64,000 nucleotides of DNA from Numida meleagris (lineage: Eukaryota; Chordata; Aves; Galliformes; Numididae): the NCBI RefSeq assembly GCF_002078875.1, contig NC_034422.1:759861-823860 (forward strand), given 5' to 3'. The notes beneath the pieces are model-generated. The model was not told where the DNA came from. It ran no database searches and saw only the letters and a program-made list of their open reading frames with translations. Every line of letters starts with the position of its first letter. The first letter of the stretch is position 1. Shown in pieces: positions 1 through 14,100 of the stretch. A program made the translations under genes and the position numbers.

Positions 1-430
1 GGCGGGTCCCTCCGCCACGGTCTGCCGCCGCCTGCGCCTGTAGTCGGGAACCGGCCCGGGGCCGGGCCCGGCCCTGAGCCCCTCGGAACCCGGGCCCCTC
101 CGGCAGAGCGCCTGGGCCCGCCCCGGGGTGCCGCTCTGCCCGGGCCCGGTTGACCCCCGGGCCTCCCCGCCGCCGCGCCCCGCGTCCGTGCCGCTTTGTG
201 CGCGCTCCCGGCTGCCCTCGAAGCCGAGCGTTCCGCTGTAGCCGTGAACGAGGCCGGGGCGGGCGGCCCGCGTTTCTTGGGCGTCGCTCGGGAGCTGTAA
301 TCGCCGCCGCGGGGAGCGCGGCCCGGAGCTGTGCAGCCCGAACCCCCGGCCCGGCCCGGCCCGCGGCGGCACCACCGGGCTGCTCCTGTTCGCCCGCAGC
401 GCGGTACTGCGGGACTTCACGTGGAATGGT
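1..430. promoter_or_regulatory. CpG-island promoter of the septin-2-like gene
   Basis: The window opens in very GC-rich, CpG-dense sequence (many gcccgg, ccgcgg and cgcgcc motifs) that fades to ordinary AT-richer DNA after about position 430. There is no TATA box. It lies upstream of the first coding exon of the septin-2-like gene, in the position expected for its promoter and transcription start. The left edge is cut by the window, so the true start site may be outside. Open frames here are compositional. Confidence 0.75.
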
Positions 431-535
431 TTAAGATAGAGACACGTCCCTGTTTCTTACGCGTTAACGAAAAGCTGAAGAGTTCATTTTTCGTGTGCTC
501 CCACGCTTTTGCATCGAGTAGGCGCACAGTTATAG
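1..535 (+). other. SEPT2L: Probable 5'-UTR exon, septin-2-like gene
   Basis: A good splice donor (atag|gtgagc) follows position 535, at the edge of the CpG island, and the next exon (5060) begins with a strong acceptor and carries the start codon. The simplest reading is a non-coding first exon ending at 535 and a 4.5-kb first intron. The transcription start inside the island cannot be fixed from sequence, so the left limit is nominal. Confidence 0.45.
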
Positions 536-3500
536 GTGAGCCTGGTGGCCGTGAGGCGGGGCTGCGTGTTTCCCAGTCGGTATCGTGGTCATTCACTGAG
601 CTGCTCTGTTTAGAAAGCCTTTCCTGTGTGCGGCGCTGACCTACAGTGTTGTTCTTTCATGCAGTAACCCTGGGAAATACTGCCAATAGCTGCTTGTGTA
701 GGAAACACGTCACTGCTGGAACAAACCCTTAATGTGAGCAGCACCGCTGCCGCATTTGTGCTTCTTGGTTCACTGAAATAACAACAAGTGTCTGGAGTAA
801 TGCAGTACCATCAGAACTGATCCCTACACAAAACGTCTTGGATCAGAACTCTGGGTGCATGCGCTGCTTTCTCCAGCCCATTTCCTTTTAAGAACAGAGC
901 TTGTACATCATTCTTCCCTCTTATTTGCTTACTCCTTGCACCCTTTGCTGTGAATATGCATGCTGTTAAGTCACAGAAGCGTAACAAGTAGCAAAGACAA
1001 GTCTGTATTGCGTGTCACTGGATGAATGTACTATCAAAAATAAAAATACATAAAACCACCAAATGTGCAGCAAATACAGATTCAGAGACAAAGCGGTGGC
1101 GGACGCTCGCGGCCCACTTCCCTGCAGCCTGCGCTGGCTGGTCGGTTGGGTGTCCTTTGGTTGTTCTTTTGCTGTTAGATTCGGAGTTCTGCGTTTGGTA
1201 GAAGTGAGAGAGTCATTTTCCCGAGCGAGGGTGATGCAGAATGTAGTTACATTGTTATTGTGTAAAAGGAGATTGATTCATCTGGTAACAATTGTTTCTA
1301 AGGAGGAAAATGGAACTTACTGGGGCTGTGGGTGTAGAGGGAGCGCGCGCTCCTCGCTGGGAGCTTCTGGGAGCGGCGTTTCAGCCACAGGGGGAGGGTG
1401 CCCTGCAGGCAGAGCGTGGCAGCGAGCAGGCTGCGCTGGGCCCACCGTTGTTGGGTAGAATTGGGTGTTTCATGCAACACTGACAGCATAAACTACAGAC
1501 AAAACTAAAAAAGGTTACGCGTTCTGTATTTGAATATCCCTGTCTTCAGTTTAGGTTACGGTGAGATTTTGTTTTTTATTTTTTTCATATTTTGCATTCT
1601 TTTGTGGGCTCTTGCGTTGAGTGAGGAACCAGCCCGTGATACTTCATGGAGCTGTTCTTGTTCTTCTGTCTGCTTCATGTCTGAAAATCAGATGTCAGAA
1701 TGCCGGTGGTGTCTAAGCCATTGTCAGCGCTTGGGAGCCTACTTAAGTTGTTACTGCTTCCTGTGCTGCTGTGCTTGATGATAATGTATACTTTTAAAAG
1801 AGAACCAATGTTATATGAGCTCAGACGAAAAGAAGGGTGACTCATTGGGTGAATCAGGAAGGCTGTTCTGCTACAGAGAGGGCTACGATCACTGCAGAGT
1901 GATTATTTTAAAATGCTGTTAATAGCCATATATGGAAAGACTCCTTGTGTACTTTTCATAGCGTTTTCTTTGTGCTGCTGAATGTTAAGAAAGTCCCAGG
2001 CTGCCTGTTCCTAAGAGCTGCCTTCTTGCATCCGGACAGGAACGGAGGAAATGAGCCGCTTTCCTTCCCCTTTCTTTCTCTCTTGCCGCGGTCCTGTTTC
2101 CTAGCAGAGGGCGGTGGGCTGCCCCGGCTCCTTGCAGCCCGTAGCTGAGCGCTGGGCCACCCACTCCCGTGGCTGTTGGGCAGCACGTTGTGTGGGAGGG
2201 GAATGCGCAGAGCTCCAGAATGAAATGTTGCTATGGTATCCGCTGTTTAAAAGTTGGATTTGTTGGATATTCTCTAGCTTAGGTGTCCTTCTTTCTGCTA
2301 GCCCTGCTAAAATGGGGCTGCAGGCGCTGGCAAACAAAGTGGCGCTGCTAATGCACTTGTGAATGCAATTGTACCTTATCCTTCCCTTCCATTTTGAAAT
2401 ATTTAGTACGTGTTGTTTTGTTCTTGTAATGACTGGGACGGTCCTTTGAATATCTAAAGAGAGCAAAATGGCTGTGACTGCTTCTGTTTTCCCTCAGTTA
2501 TTATGTGTATATTATGGAGAATTGATGAAATGGCAAGCATTACAATTTCCTGAACGTAGAACTCTCCAGAGTGCTGTCAGATGCCCGAGGTCACGTTGCT
2601 GCTGGGCTCAGTGGTGTGCACCCAGGGTTCAGGCCTTCAGCCCTCACTGCTGCCTGGTGCAGCCTGCTCTGATGGCAAATACACGCATGAGTGCAGTGCT
2701 GTAAATGCTGCAGGTATTTCGGGTAGATCGTGCTGCAAGAAGATGCAGTGTGCAGTATTGCCTACCTGATTCTAAGGTTTTGATTTGTGATGGTACCGCA
2801 CAGCTTCAGAAAGGCCCTTCATGGCCCTCTGGGGGAGCTGCTTGTTTGAGCCATTTTCTGGAAAACCTCCCGAGGGCAGCATCAGGAATTACAGGTGTGC
2901 TGCAGCTTACTAACGGGATTCATTTGAACCTCAGCGCCTCACCTAAGTGCTGTGGAACAGCATGGGTTTTTTCCCTCTAAGAATGTTAGGTATTTGATGG
3001 TTGAATTCTTGTTCATCTTGAGCTCTCCTAGCCCGCTGCATGGAAAAACTTGTGGATAGAAAGAATAAGAAAACAAGATTTCTCTCATCTAGTTATAAGC
3101 TTTGGAAGCCAATTCTGACTCTAGAGAGATCACCTGACTTTTAGCTTTGTTGATTAATATTCAGCGCAAGCGTTGGCCACAGCTACTGTCTTATGACCTA
3201 ACTTCCTAGTCAGGAAAATGTCCAGGGCGGCAGATTGTGATTTCCCAGAAGATTCTGGAGGTTTGTAATGCAACAGGAATCTTTAGAAATTCTTTGTTGA
3301 TAAGAAGCACACTCAGGTGTCACACATTGCATTTGTGGGGAAGTACCTAGTGGAAAATGGCTCTGCAGCTGCTAAGTACGTCACTTTTACTTTAAGCTGT
3401 CTTTACTATTAGAATGGTATAGAAGGAAGTGTGGAGACCCATGCAGGGCCCCTGTTAATTCCCAGCTTACAGGTATTTTTTGATTCAAGTTATTATATAC

Positions 3501-5059
3501 ATATTTAAAAATACATTTACATTTAACGTCCATAAATCCTGTATGTTCACCAAATGGTGGTTCCCTGGTTCTAGGAGTTGATGGAACCTGATTTTAGATG
3601 TGTTTTTACTTTATACTGTAAATGATTATGGAGCAGTTTTTGAAAGATTATATAGATCCTTGAATAGCAGAAACTTTTTGCTAGAATAGAAGTATTCCAA
3701 CTAAGTACAGTGAGCGGTAACTGGCTACCACTTCTATGTTAGCTCTTGTGAAGTTTTCTAAATCTCTTGCATTACACTGCTGACTTTTTGGAAAGAGGTG
3801 GCAGCAGTTTTCCTGGCGTGGCAGCTGAGCTTGGACAAAGGCGGAGCTGTGTGAGCGCAGCTGGAGGTGCCTGCAGGGCTGTGCCCCCTGGCTGTCCAGA
3901 GGCCTGACTGGGCCTTCACGTAGTGCTTCAAGGACAATAAACTGTTCTGGTTTTATGAGGGTATTCTTGAGAGGGGTTTGGAGGCCGTTTTGAGGAATGT
4001 ATGGGTGACTGAAGAAGATTAGGATCACGGCCTCCTGTTTTCCCAGCAGTAGTTGTACTAAGCTTTCATTAGCAAGGAGATGAACTGAGAATATGGGGAA
4101 AGCAGTTGGAGGAGAAAAAAGGGTCCTTGCTGATGTGGTGCCTGGTGCCTGCACAGCTGTCGGGATTCAGAATGCCTGTTCCAGGGCAAGTTACGTGTGT
4201 GTAAGCTGAAGATGCGTTTCCTTTAGAACTTGGAGTGCTGTGATGCTAATTCAGGTTTTTCCTTTAGCCCAGGGCTTGGTGCTTCTCTGTGGGGTTTGAC
4301 AGTCAAACAGCCGCTGCCAGAAACCATCGCATCCTGCTGGGATGGCCGCTGCTGCCCGGCAGGAAGGCGTTTGTCTGAGCACACAGGTGCTGCGTGGGTC
4401 ACTTCCCGCTTCCCAGGCCAAGGGCTGCGTTGTCAGCAAGGCAAGCTGTGAAGTACTCCTTCCACTTCTCTGCCTGCCAGGGCTCTGTGGCGGCACTAAA
4501 CGAAAGGGCCTTGCTATGGCCGTGATAACTGATCTATAGCGCAGCTAACATCCTTCAGGGAAGAGATGAAGGCCTGCCAAAACTCAGCTTTTCTGGATGT
4601 CAGGATCTACACTTACTTATGGGGGTCCCTCAGATCGAATTTAGTGTTCATGCCCAGCATGGATGAGCCAAACACCACGGTTCTGCTCATCCCCTTAATG
4701 TTCAGAGAAAGTGCTTTGATGTTTCTGAAAATAATGTTATAGCCCTCACTTGAAGAGCCCGCAGGTGTCCTGGGCTCTGGGAGTTTTTGTATGTAGTCAT
4801 CATTCTCACATGTCACCTTTCAGGTACCTTTTAGCCAACAGGTAAAATAGCTTCAGCTATTTGTAAACCGTCTTTAAGAAAAAAATATAATTTATCTGTG
4901 GCAAGGGTAAAAACGGAATGAAAAAGGATGCTGTTCTTTCATTTGACATTTCATTCTACTAGAATAAAAGGTGATGTTTGTGTGCAATCAGTGAGTTCAA
5001 AATTAGAATGAAAGTAATCATGAAGTCAACTAACAGGTATTCTGCATTTTATTTTGCAG
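536..5059 (+). other. Intron 1 of the septin-2-like gene
   Basis: 4.5 kb of non-coding sequence between the presumed 5'-UTR exon and the start-codon exon. Open frames are short and none has conserved-looking content or paired splice sites. I see no repeat or RNA gene. Confidence 0.5.
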
Positions 5060-5111
5060 TGTCTGAAACTTGGAGTGACGAAACATGTCTCAGTCAGGCG
5101 AAAAAGTAAAG
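5060..5111 (+). CDS. SEPT2L: Septin-2-like exon with start codon
   Basis: Acceptor ttttgcag precedes 5060 and donor gtaagg follows 5111. There are 25 nt of 5'-UTR, then ATG at 5085 with an A at -3. It encodes residues 1-9 (MSQSGEKVK) and ends in phase 0. This N-terminus differs from the usual SEPT2 start. Confidence 0.85.
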
Positions 5112-8100
5112 GTAAGGGGATGGCTGCGCAGCCACAATTCTGTGTTCTGAATCCGCCCAACTTCTGAAAGTGCTTGTGGTTTCACTGAGCAGGGATAGCA
5201 GTCAGTAAGTGATGCCTCATTGCTACTGCTCTGTTCTGTAAGAATCACTGCTCAGGGAAAACAGCGCTTGCGTGTGATCCTAGGAACGTGCTTCTGGATA
5301 TTTGAGACATTCTGTGTTTGCTTACACATTTAAAATGATGTCCTTTCCTCAATACATTTCATCCAACAGATCTTCATTTCTAGTGTTTTTGCTCATCCGG
5401 GTGGGTTTTAAGAATCGTTGGTGGATAACTATGTGCCTTTTAAGTGACTTCCCCTGTGTTCCCCACGCCCCTCCGCTCCCACTGGAAGTGTGGCACTGTA
5501 TAAAAACTGTTCTCATCATGAACTAATTTGTGAAAGAAATACTTAGCTACAGCTGGGCCCTACAGGTCCCTAAACAAAGCGGGTGCAGTTCTGTTTTAGG
5601 TTCTTATTGGGTATTCAGTCAGTTTATAACAGGTGGCGAAACAGACTGCCATTTTATGGCCGAGATGTCTTATCGAAGAAGTGTTTCAGCACACTTCTTT
5701 TTCCTGCTTTTCTGTTAGAAGTTAAACATTACAAAGACAGGTGAGCAGGTTAACGAGCAGAAGGTAGGTGTGTGTGTGTGACTGCATCGTGGTTATCTCT
5801 GTTTCCACGTGCTGTTCTTGTTTTTCTACACATGGGCGTGTGTGTTACTTATTCTAGGTCAGTAGCAGCAGATACCAGAGTTGAGCAGGCATCTTTTTCA
5901 CCTCTGGCTTAAAGTCTGGTTTTTGTTTGTTTGTTCTGTTTGTTTACAGCTTTAGATGATAAGAGTTGCTCTTGCAAGTTTAAGTATATGTACTTTACCT
6001 GTAAACTTATATTTTTACTCACTGGGAGACTTCTCTTCATGTGAAGCCCAAAGTTCATTGTTGAATTTCTAATTCTGTTAGACCGTGTGGTAAATCGACC
6101 TGTTTCATGGTCTGCCTTGCTACAGCAGCAAAAAATAGTTTCGTTTTCTTTGTGCTTTTTACTCCTTTGCAGTTCATGGTATAGAATCGCATCAACCCCG
6201 TTTCAGCTGTCTTACTGCAGGGAGGGCGATCTCATTTGTACTCAACTTTTCTTTCTTGTTAGTTTTCCGACTCAGCAGGCTATGTGGGATTTGCTAATCT
6301 GCCAAACCAGGTCCACAGGAAATCTGTGAAGAAGGGCTTTGAATTCACACTGATGGTAGTTGGTAAGTCACTTGTTCAGATTTTTTTTCCTGATTTTAAT
6401 AGTCAAAAATAAATGACTCTTTCACACAGCTATCTGTCTTCCTAGGTAACAACTTATGGGCATACAGAAGAGAAAAGCTCTGAACCACTCTATCTAGCTA
6501 AATCTCCATTTTGTCATGTTTCTTAGGAGGGGATATTTGTGGTGATTAAAGATGATAACTTCGTGCCAACAGGACATTCTAGTTTTCTTGACTCATCACC
6601 AGGTGCTAGGGATAGTTGCCTAATCTTTCTAATAGTCACATTTCCACAAGTGAACATGTGGATGCACACCATGGATATCTTTCTGTTGCAGTGGTGATAC
6701 TGTTCTTCTGTTTTCTGTTGTTCTATGCTGACTCAATCTGACGTCATAAATAAAGTTCTGATTTGCTTGTTCTGTGGATGAGCACCTGTAGGAGTCTTTG
6801 ATGGAAAGACCTTTAGGCACAAAGCAGATTTAGGTGATGTGCTGAGTTATACTGACATAGAATGAGTTTAGTGTTGTACAGGCACAAGGGGAGCCTGGAC
6901 AATTCTTCTAAACGTTGGTTCTTTGGGTCAGAAAAAAAGAAGATAACTTTCTGAACTTCAGATTTAGCAATTGCATTTACAGGTTTAACTTAACTGCTTC
7001 GATGTAGGACAACATTTGTATGACTTGAAGTTCTAGAATGATGGAACTTCTCACTGAATTTTGAATAATTTCCTTATGATTTTTTCATTTTCATAGGATA
7101 TACGTAGCCTAACTACAAGGATGCAGAGCATGACAGCTAATTTGGTATTGCTTTGTTCATGTGCTGTCCAAACAATGTCCCAGCATCAATTTCTAGGTTT
7201 TGAAAACCTCAGAGCTCAAATAAACCTTCAGCAGGAGAGCTACAGCTCCTGATTTCATAAGTTTCCGTGAAATAAGACTAGCTACCTCTGGTTCTACATA
7301 GTTAGAGTGCTGTATGACCTCTCAGCTTTTATTATGAAATCTAGAACAGTGAGCTTAGCGTTTTCATGCCGTATTTATAAAAACACTAAAGGCTTGTTTT
7401 TCCTGTGTTTTAAAAACTGCTTGGCTGAACCTTTGATGTTTTTATCTCAAAAGCTTGGGTGGATCCTGACAGATCCTCTGTTATGTGGGCTTGGGTAAAG
7501 AGGAGGTGCTTAAAAAAGCCTGGAGTAAAAAGTGCATGTACTCAATAATATACGTTATTTTGTTTGTAGGTGAGTCTGGCTTGGGAAAATCTACTTTAAT
7601 TAACAGTCTGTTTCTGACTGATCTTTATCCAGAGCGTTATATTCCTGGAGCTGCAGGTAAATGTGGTTTCTCTGTTCCTTCAGCACATACATCCCTATGA
7701 AATTTCATGTTCTCCATCCCGTTGAGAACTTCACCCTTGGGACCCTGTCTTCAAACTGTCTTACTGTATTTGAATTCTCCTGGTGGTTGTCTTTAAGCTG
7801 TCATTTTCTCATTTGTATTTCCTTTCAAAAACTCAGGTTTTGTTGTTTATTCATCAATTTCTATTTAAAAAACTAACAACAAAAAAAATCCCCACAGAGC
7901 AGAAACAAACCACAGGCATTGTAGATGTTGGTATACCTAAGTGTGGTTTTACTCTACTCCCCGTTTCCTCTACTGTGTTTTCACCTGGGAAGTCTAAAAT
8001 CCCGATTGGAGGTGTAAGTACCTTCTGACAAAGAAGCTGGCAGGCTTCCTAGTATTGTTTTATTTTTTGCATATTATCACTGACAAATCTGACTTTGAGT

Positions 8101-11100
8101 TCACTGTGGTTTTTTGTTTGTTTTTACAGAAAAAAGTGTAAATTTGGACTATTTTTTCTTTAAAACTTAAAAAATATTCTGTCATGTAGATTCTAGTAAA
8201 AGCTTTGTTTTCTTCATTGCTTTCTCTTTCAGGGGTTTCTGCAGCACTGATAGGAATATAGGAATAGTAACAATGAAAATGTTCCTTTATTTTAGAGAAA
8301 ATAGAGAGAACGGTTCAAATTGAAGCTTCCACGGTGGAGATAGAGGAGCGGGGGGTGAAGCTGCGCTTGACGGTGGTAGACACACCAGGATATGGAGATG
8401 CCATTAACAGCCAGGACTGGTATGTACGTAAATACTGCCCTGCTTGGTAGTTTGTGTCTTCCACCTTTCCAAAGTTGCTGAATTAAAAGTAAGCTAACTT
8501 CTCGAGTAGCAGCAAGGCATTTTTCTGGACAGTAGCATGGCCGTGCATATTTTGTGCGCTGCTGAGTAGAGCTTCCTTCCGCTGGAGCAAAGAGCCCTGC
8601 CGCCATGCATTGTGTTTCACAGAGCTCTTCCTGCTGATTGTGTTCTGATGCCCTTTGTTTATTCTGTTAAGATGTTTCTTAGAGACGTACGTGTTCAGAT
8701 TTTTTCCCTTTTCTTTGTAGAGGCTTGCTAAATAGAAATCATTCCATAGTGATTCAGATGCAGTAGAATAACTTAGTGTTTTATGCTTAGTTTTCTGTGA
8801 CAATTCTTAAACCTGGACATACGTGATGGGAACAAGTAGTACTTACAAAATAAAAATATATAATGAATTCTGGATTTCTCTCTCTAAACGTATATTCTTA
8901 TGTCATGCGTAAAGACTTAGACTGGGCTGTGATGCATGTCGTTTTGACAGCCTGTTGTTCTTTGCAGGATGTCATAGGAACACGGATGAGTAGACTCTTT
9001 GTTTCGAACTGTAGTTGAGACTAACTGTGTGTGACTACCTTCCTTCCTTGTTTCTTCAGAGGAAGCAGCGAGTTTGTGTTCTGGAACTTCAGTTTGTGCA
9101 CTTGCTGCAGTTACAGTTAACCAGTAGATGGTGCTGATCACAGTTCGTATTTCATAAAACCTTTTCTGAAGATGCAACTTCTGAAGACCACATGTTTTTC
9201 AGAGTGATTGAAATTAACCTGAAGTTAATTTTTGAAAAATTCAAAAAAAATCAAACTGGCATGAAGCTTCTGGGAGGCAGCAATCACTAACACCGCTTCA
9301 ACTTGTCTTTCTCCTGAGTAGGGTTCCTAACAGAGTTTGACTTTCAAGGACGGGAATTGTGATCAGTATTTATGTATTCTCTATCACAGCAAAAATGCTG
9401 TTAGTAGGTATGAGATCATTGGTTGGAAGGCCTGGATTGGAAACGTTACAGTTTTGGATTGGGAAATGCGTTATTAGTGAATGTGTTGGAATAAATCTAT
9501 GAAATAGGTTATCTTCTTTGTTTTCCAAATAATACTGATATTTGAACCGTCGGTAAGAACAGGTGGATGCCAGCCATGGTTAACCATAACGATGCATGTT
9601 TTCTTTAGATTCTGTATGAAGCTTTTTTTAAGTTTAGTGCTAGCAGGAGTTCTGTACTCTAGCATCAAGCCAAACTAAACCTAGAAAAGCTCTTTTGGCA
9701 TCACCTTAGGCATGTATTTAGAGAATAGCAAAATTCTTAATGATGGGAGGATTGAAGCATAGAGTGGGTCTTCCATGCATTCACACGTTGGGATTGTAAG
9801 AGAAACATGTCCTTGAAGACTGGAGAGAAATGATTGAAGGCAGGGAGGGGGAAGCTTCAGGCACAGATTTGGGATTAAATCTGCCATCAAAATGTTGGTT
9901 GACCAAAAAAGAAGTTTACAGCTGGACTTGTTAGATACTGGTGATGATACGCCCTGTTTCATCTTTGTAGCTATGTACTGGGTTCTTTTTTGGTACAGCT
10001 TTCTGGCTGCTGCTAATTTGTGTATTTCTTCTTATTTTGGCTTACGTTAAGTTGTGTTTTGTGGGTTTTGGCAGCTTGGTAATATTGTTCATTTTCCCCC
10101 AGTGGGCTTCTTAAATGCAGTGGTTATGTTATTGCTGTTACCATACAGGATGTGTTATCTCCCAAGTAATGATAGCACAGTGGTATAAGCCAGGTGTTTC
10201 CCGGAAGTCAGGAGGTACAGGACACTAACACCACATTCATAGGGAAAATTATAGCTGTTATAACTAGAAAACTGCACGTAAACTGATTGCATTGCCAGAG
10301 AAATGTGTGATAGTTGCTTTCCCATTGTTTGTGCTTGCTTTCTGTCCTAATATTGGTATGTCTTCAGCCTTGTTACCTTTCACCAGCTAAAAGGGTCTAA
10401 AGATCAACAGGAACATAAAACACATTGTGCTTTTTCAACACATTTAGATATCAAGATATTAAGCAGCACGAAGGTCAAAACCAGTAAATTCCACGTAGTG
10501 CTGTATTGTCTTCTGTAGTATGAATTAGAGCAAATTTTGCCACGAGAAACGTGTGTGTAACTGCATCGTAGAATATATTCCTCCTAAATCCAAAAGCGAA
10601 CTCAGCATTGGAAAATCAAATTCCCTTGAGGATCTCTTCCATCATTCTTGTTTATTTCATCTTTTTTAGTGCAGCTCACCCCAGGTTTGAACTTCTCTGC
10701 CTGCCACAGTACTTGCCAACATACTGTGTTTGTTTTCCTTATTATTAATTCTCTTTTCTGTGCTTTCTCTTCTGTTTCCTTCTTAATTTCTCCATTCAAA
10801 TTTTAAATTTCTCACAACAGAGATACTTTTTTTCAACGTAAGCTTTCTGCTTGTATTTTTTTCTCAAGTAGTTTAGGATATGTTCATGACACAATCATCT
10901 GCCTAATCTTATCTGCATCAGTGTGTTCATTTCCCTTCTCCTGCGGTGCTTAATATAAAGTGTCCTTTTACATTAATGTTCTTTGCAGGTGTCTACATGC
11001 TCTGGAATGCCTTAAAACAATCCTCTTAGTAATGCATCATGTTTTCTTTTCTCTCTCTAGCCACTGTTCATCGTAACTCATTAATCTCTATAACCATATT

Positions 11101-14100
11101 TTGTGTTCCTTTACCTCTTTGCAGAGCATATTTTAATTTGCTTTGAACTAAGTAGGTATTATTTTTCTTTGCCAACAGAAAAGGATTCTGTAAGGTAACA
11201 AAAATAGCCAAAGTCATGTGATGCTTTGGTGCATGACTTTCAAATGTATTTGTATTTAATTCAAATGGATTAGAATACTAGGATTTCCATAGGTAACTAT
11301 AGAAACCTAGCTCCAGGTCAGGGTTGCAAGAGGATATCCGGGATATATCATTTGTCAGCTGGATTAAAAACAAATCCTTAGCCCCTACCCCCAGGAAAAG
11401 AAAAAGCAGGCAGTCCTGTTCCTGTCCCTGTCGCCTGTGTTGTAGTTACTTAGTGCTTCTTTCTGAACTTGCTCTTGAACTTTTTGTCCAGGTGGTCAGG
11501 GTAACACTGAGAGTAGCTGTAGGCATAAACAGGCACTTGGCTGCTCTGAAAATTCCTTTTTGTATTATTTAAATAGTTTTTCTCAATAGTAGACACGATG
11601 CTACAACATTGAATTTTTTAACAGTGAAGAGGTTAACAAAAGCATGACTTTCTCCTATTGTTCTCATCTCTGCATTGTTCATTTTTTGTTATTTTAAAGC
11701 TAATTTGCGATGATTCTCTTCCTTCTTTTTTCCCTCCCCGCTACCATACAACAGCTTCAAAACCATTATCCAGTACATTGACAACCAGTTTGAAAGATAC
11801 CTTCATGATGAGAGTGGGCTGAACAGGCGCCACATTATAGACAATAGAGTCCACTGCTGTTTTTACTTCATCTCTCCCTTTGGGCACGGGTAAGAAAAAG
11901 CTCTTGCATGTTGGGGTGTTCTGTTGTGTTTGTGAGTCTGTTCGCTCCTTGAACTAGACAAAAAAACTTAGTTACTTCCCACACTGTCAGTTAGCCAATG
12001 CAATTAAATGGTCTTTGGAGACTAACATTCTCCTCAGCTTTTGTTCCCTTTTGGTGTTTAATATTGCTTTGAAGCAATCAGTATTACATTGTTTATCACC
12101 TAGAAACTTAAGAGCTTACAACACTGAATATATCTCATAGTGACAGTTCTAATTGGAATTCAGTCTTTAGACAACAGAGCTGATAAGCAAGTGCTGTGAC
12201 TTAGTTTATTCTGGACATACTGTTGATGTAGATACTTGAAAAAAATCATTTTTAAAGTGTTACTTAGTTTGTATAAAGGTAGAACAAACAAAATTCACTG
12301 GAGTTTCATTTTTTTTTCCATTTGTTGGCAGGCTGAAACCATTAGATGTAGAATTCATGAAGGCTCTTCATGGAAAAGTCAACATTGTCCCTGTGATTGC
12401 CAAGGCTGACACGCTGACGCTGAAGGAGAGAGAGAGGCTGAAGAGAAGAGTAGGTCTAATGTTTGGTCCTGAAAACTGTGTGTCTGAATGATGTCAAAGC
12501 CAAACATAGAGTAAATTCAAACTAAAGGAGGGGTGAATGACATTGGCCAAGGAACTAATCTTCAGAAAGTGTGGGGTCTAAACCTCTGAAGTTGAATGTA
12601 CTTTTTCCGTTACACTTGATAAGAATCTGGCTGTTCTTGGCGTTGTCTGTCCTAGCAAATAGTGCACCCGAACAGAGAGTGTGCCCTTATAGCAAACCAG
12701 TTTGTAATGAGGACTTAGATCCTTCTGAAATGCATGCAGTGTAGATTTTGTTTAAGACCAGCCCTGATTTAGTCCAGCTGACTGAATGCTCATTAGTGGT
12801 GGGAGTGTTAGGTGTTATAGTACATTTTCAGGTTTAGTTTCATCCAAAGGAAACCTGTTTGCGTGCTCTAACTGTGCTAGATGATTTGTACTAAAGCATG
12901 GTTAAATCAGGTGTTGATATAAAGGTGACCAGCTTTATCATGAACTAGGTGGAAGGAGGGGGGGGGGGAAGACATTTGCTGACTTAAAGGACCTCTAGAT
13001 CTTGCTGCAATAAGCTCTCTCCAGGCTTTTGAGCTTTTATTTTATATCTCCACAGATGCTATGGGGAAATGACATGTATTGTGGGCAAACTGAAAGAACA
13101 CCTTAGGGAAATAACATAGAGATATGACTGCTTATGCTGCCTTTATTGCTTCTTTTTTTCTGTGGCTATACTGACTTGGTGAAAGATTTTCATCTGATAC
13201 TAATCGTGTTCCTGGAGCTGCTGCTTGTAAAACTGTATCTGATCTTTCAGCAGTGTAATTCAGGCTCAGTTTTCACAGGTACTTATTTTCTGGTTCAGCA
13301 TTTGGTAGCAGAACGATGCTGAAGGAATTGAAAGAAGCATTTAAGTGGAGCATAAGAGAAATATTTGACAGCATAATTCACTGAGAATGCTGAATGTTCA
13401 AATGCCTAAAATAACTGAATATGAAACGGGTTCTAGCTACACTTATCTTTCACTAAAATAGTTCTTAGGTGAAATGAAGAGGAACGTACTCTTATTAGGT
13501 TTCAATGCATGCTATAATTATCTTGTGTCTTTCTTCTGTGCTACTTTTGTTTGCTGCTCATTGGTCTCTTAAGGTCCAGCACGGTGTAGTGCACATATTG
13601 TTTGATGTTTGCTTCTTTTGTTAACACAGGATTGTAGTTGCAGCGTGGCAGTAATGCAGGCAAACATGTTTCCTGATGGGAGTCTGGAATTTGTGCAGTT
13701 CTGTAACTGATGTTAGACTGAGGGCTTATGATGTGTGTTTATTGTGGAATACGGAGGTGAATCCCAATTTACATGCTGTGATGAACAGATTAATGTAAAG
13801 GCAGCTTCTCTTGACCATGTTCTGTGCTATCCATGCCTACCTCCTTCCAGGTTAGAGCAAAGCTACTTGTAACTGATTAGTCTTTAAAACGTTGAGCAAG
13901 ATTTATGTATGGGCTAACTAGAATGAAATCAGCAGCACTTATCCTGCAGTCTGAGGGAGTGGTTAGGAAACAGGTAAAAAACAACCTTCATTATTTTTAT
14001 TCTACTGGCAAAGGTCACTCAGCAAACTGAGTTTATATGAAGTCAAACGTATAATGTGGATCCAAAGCTTTGAAAGTCTAGCTACTGTATATTGTTCTAA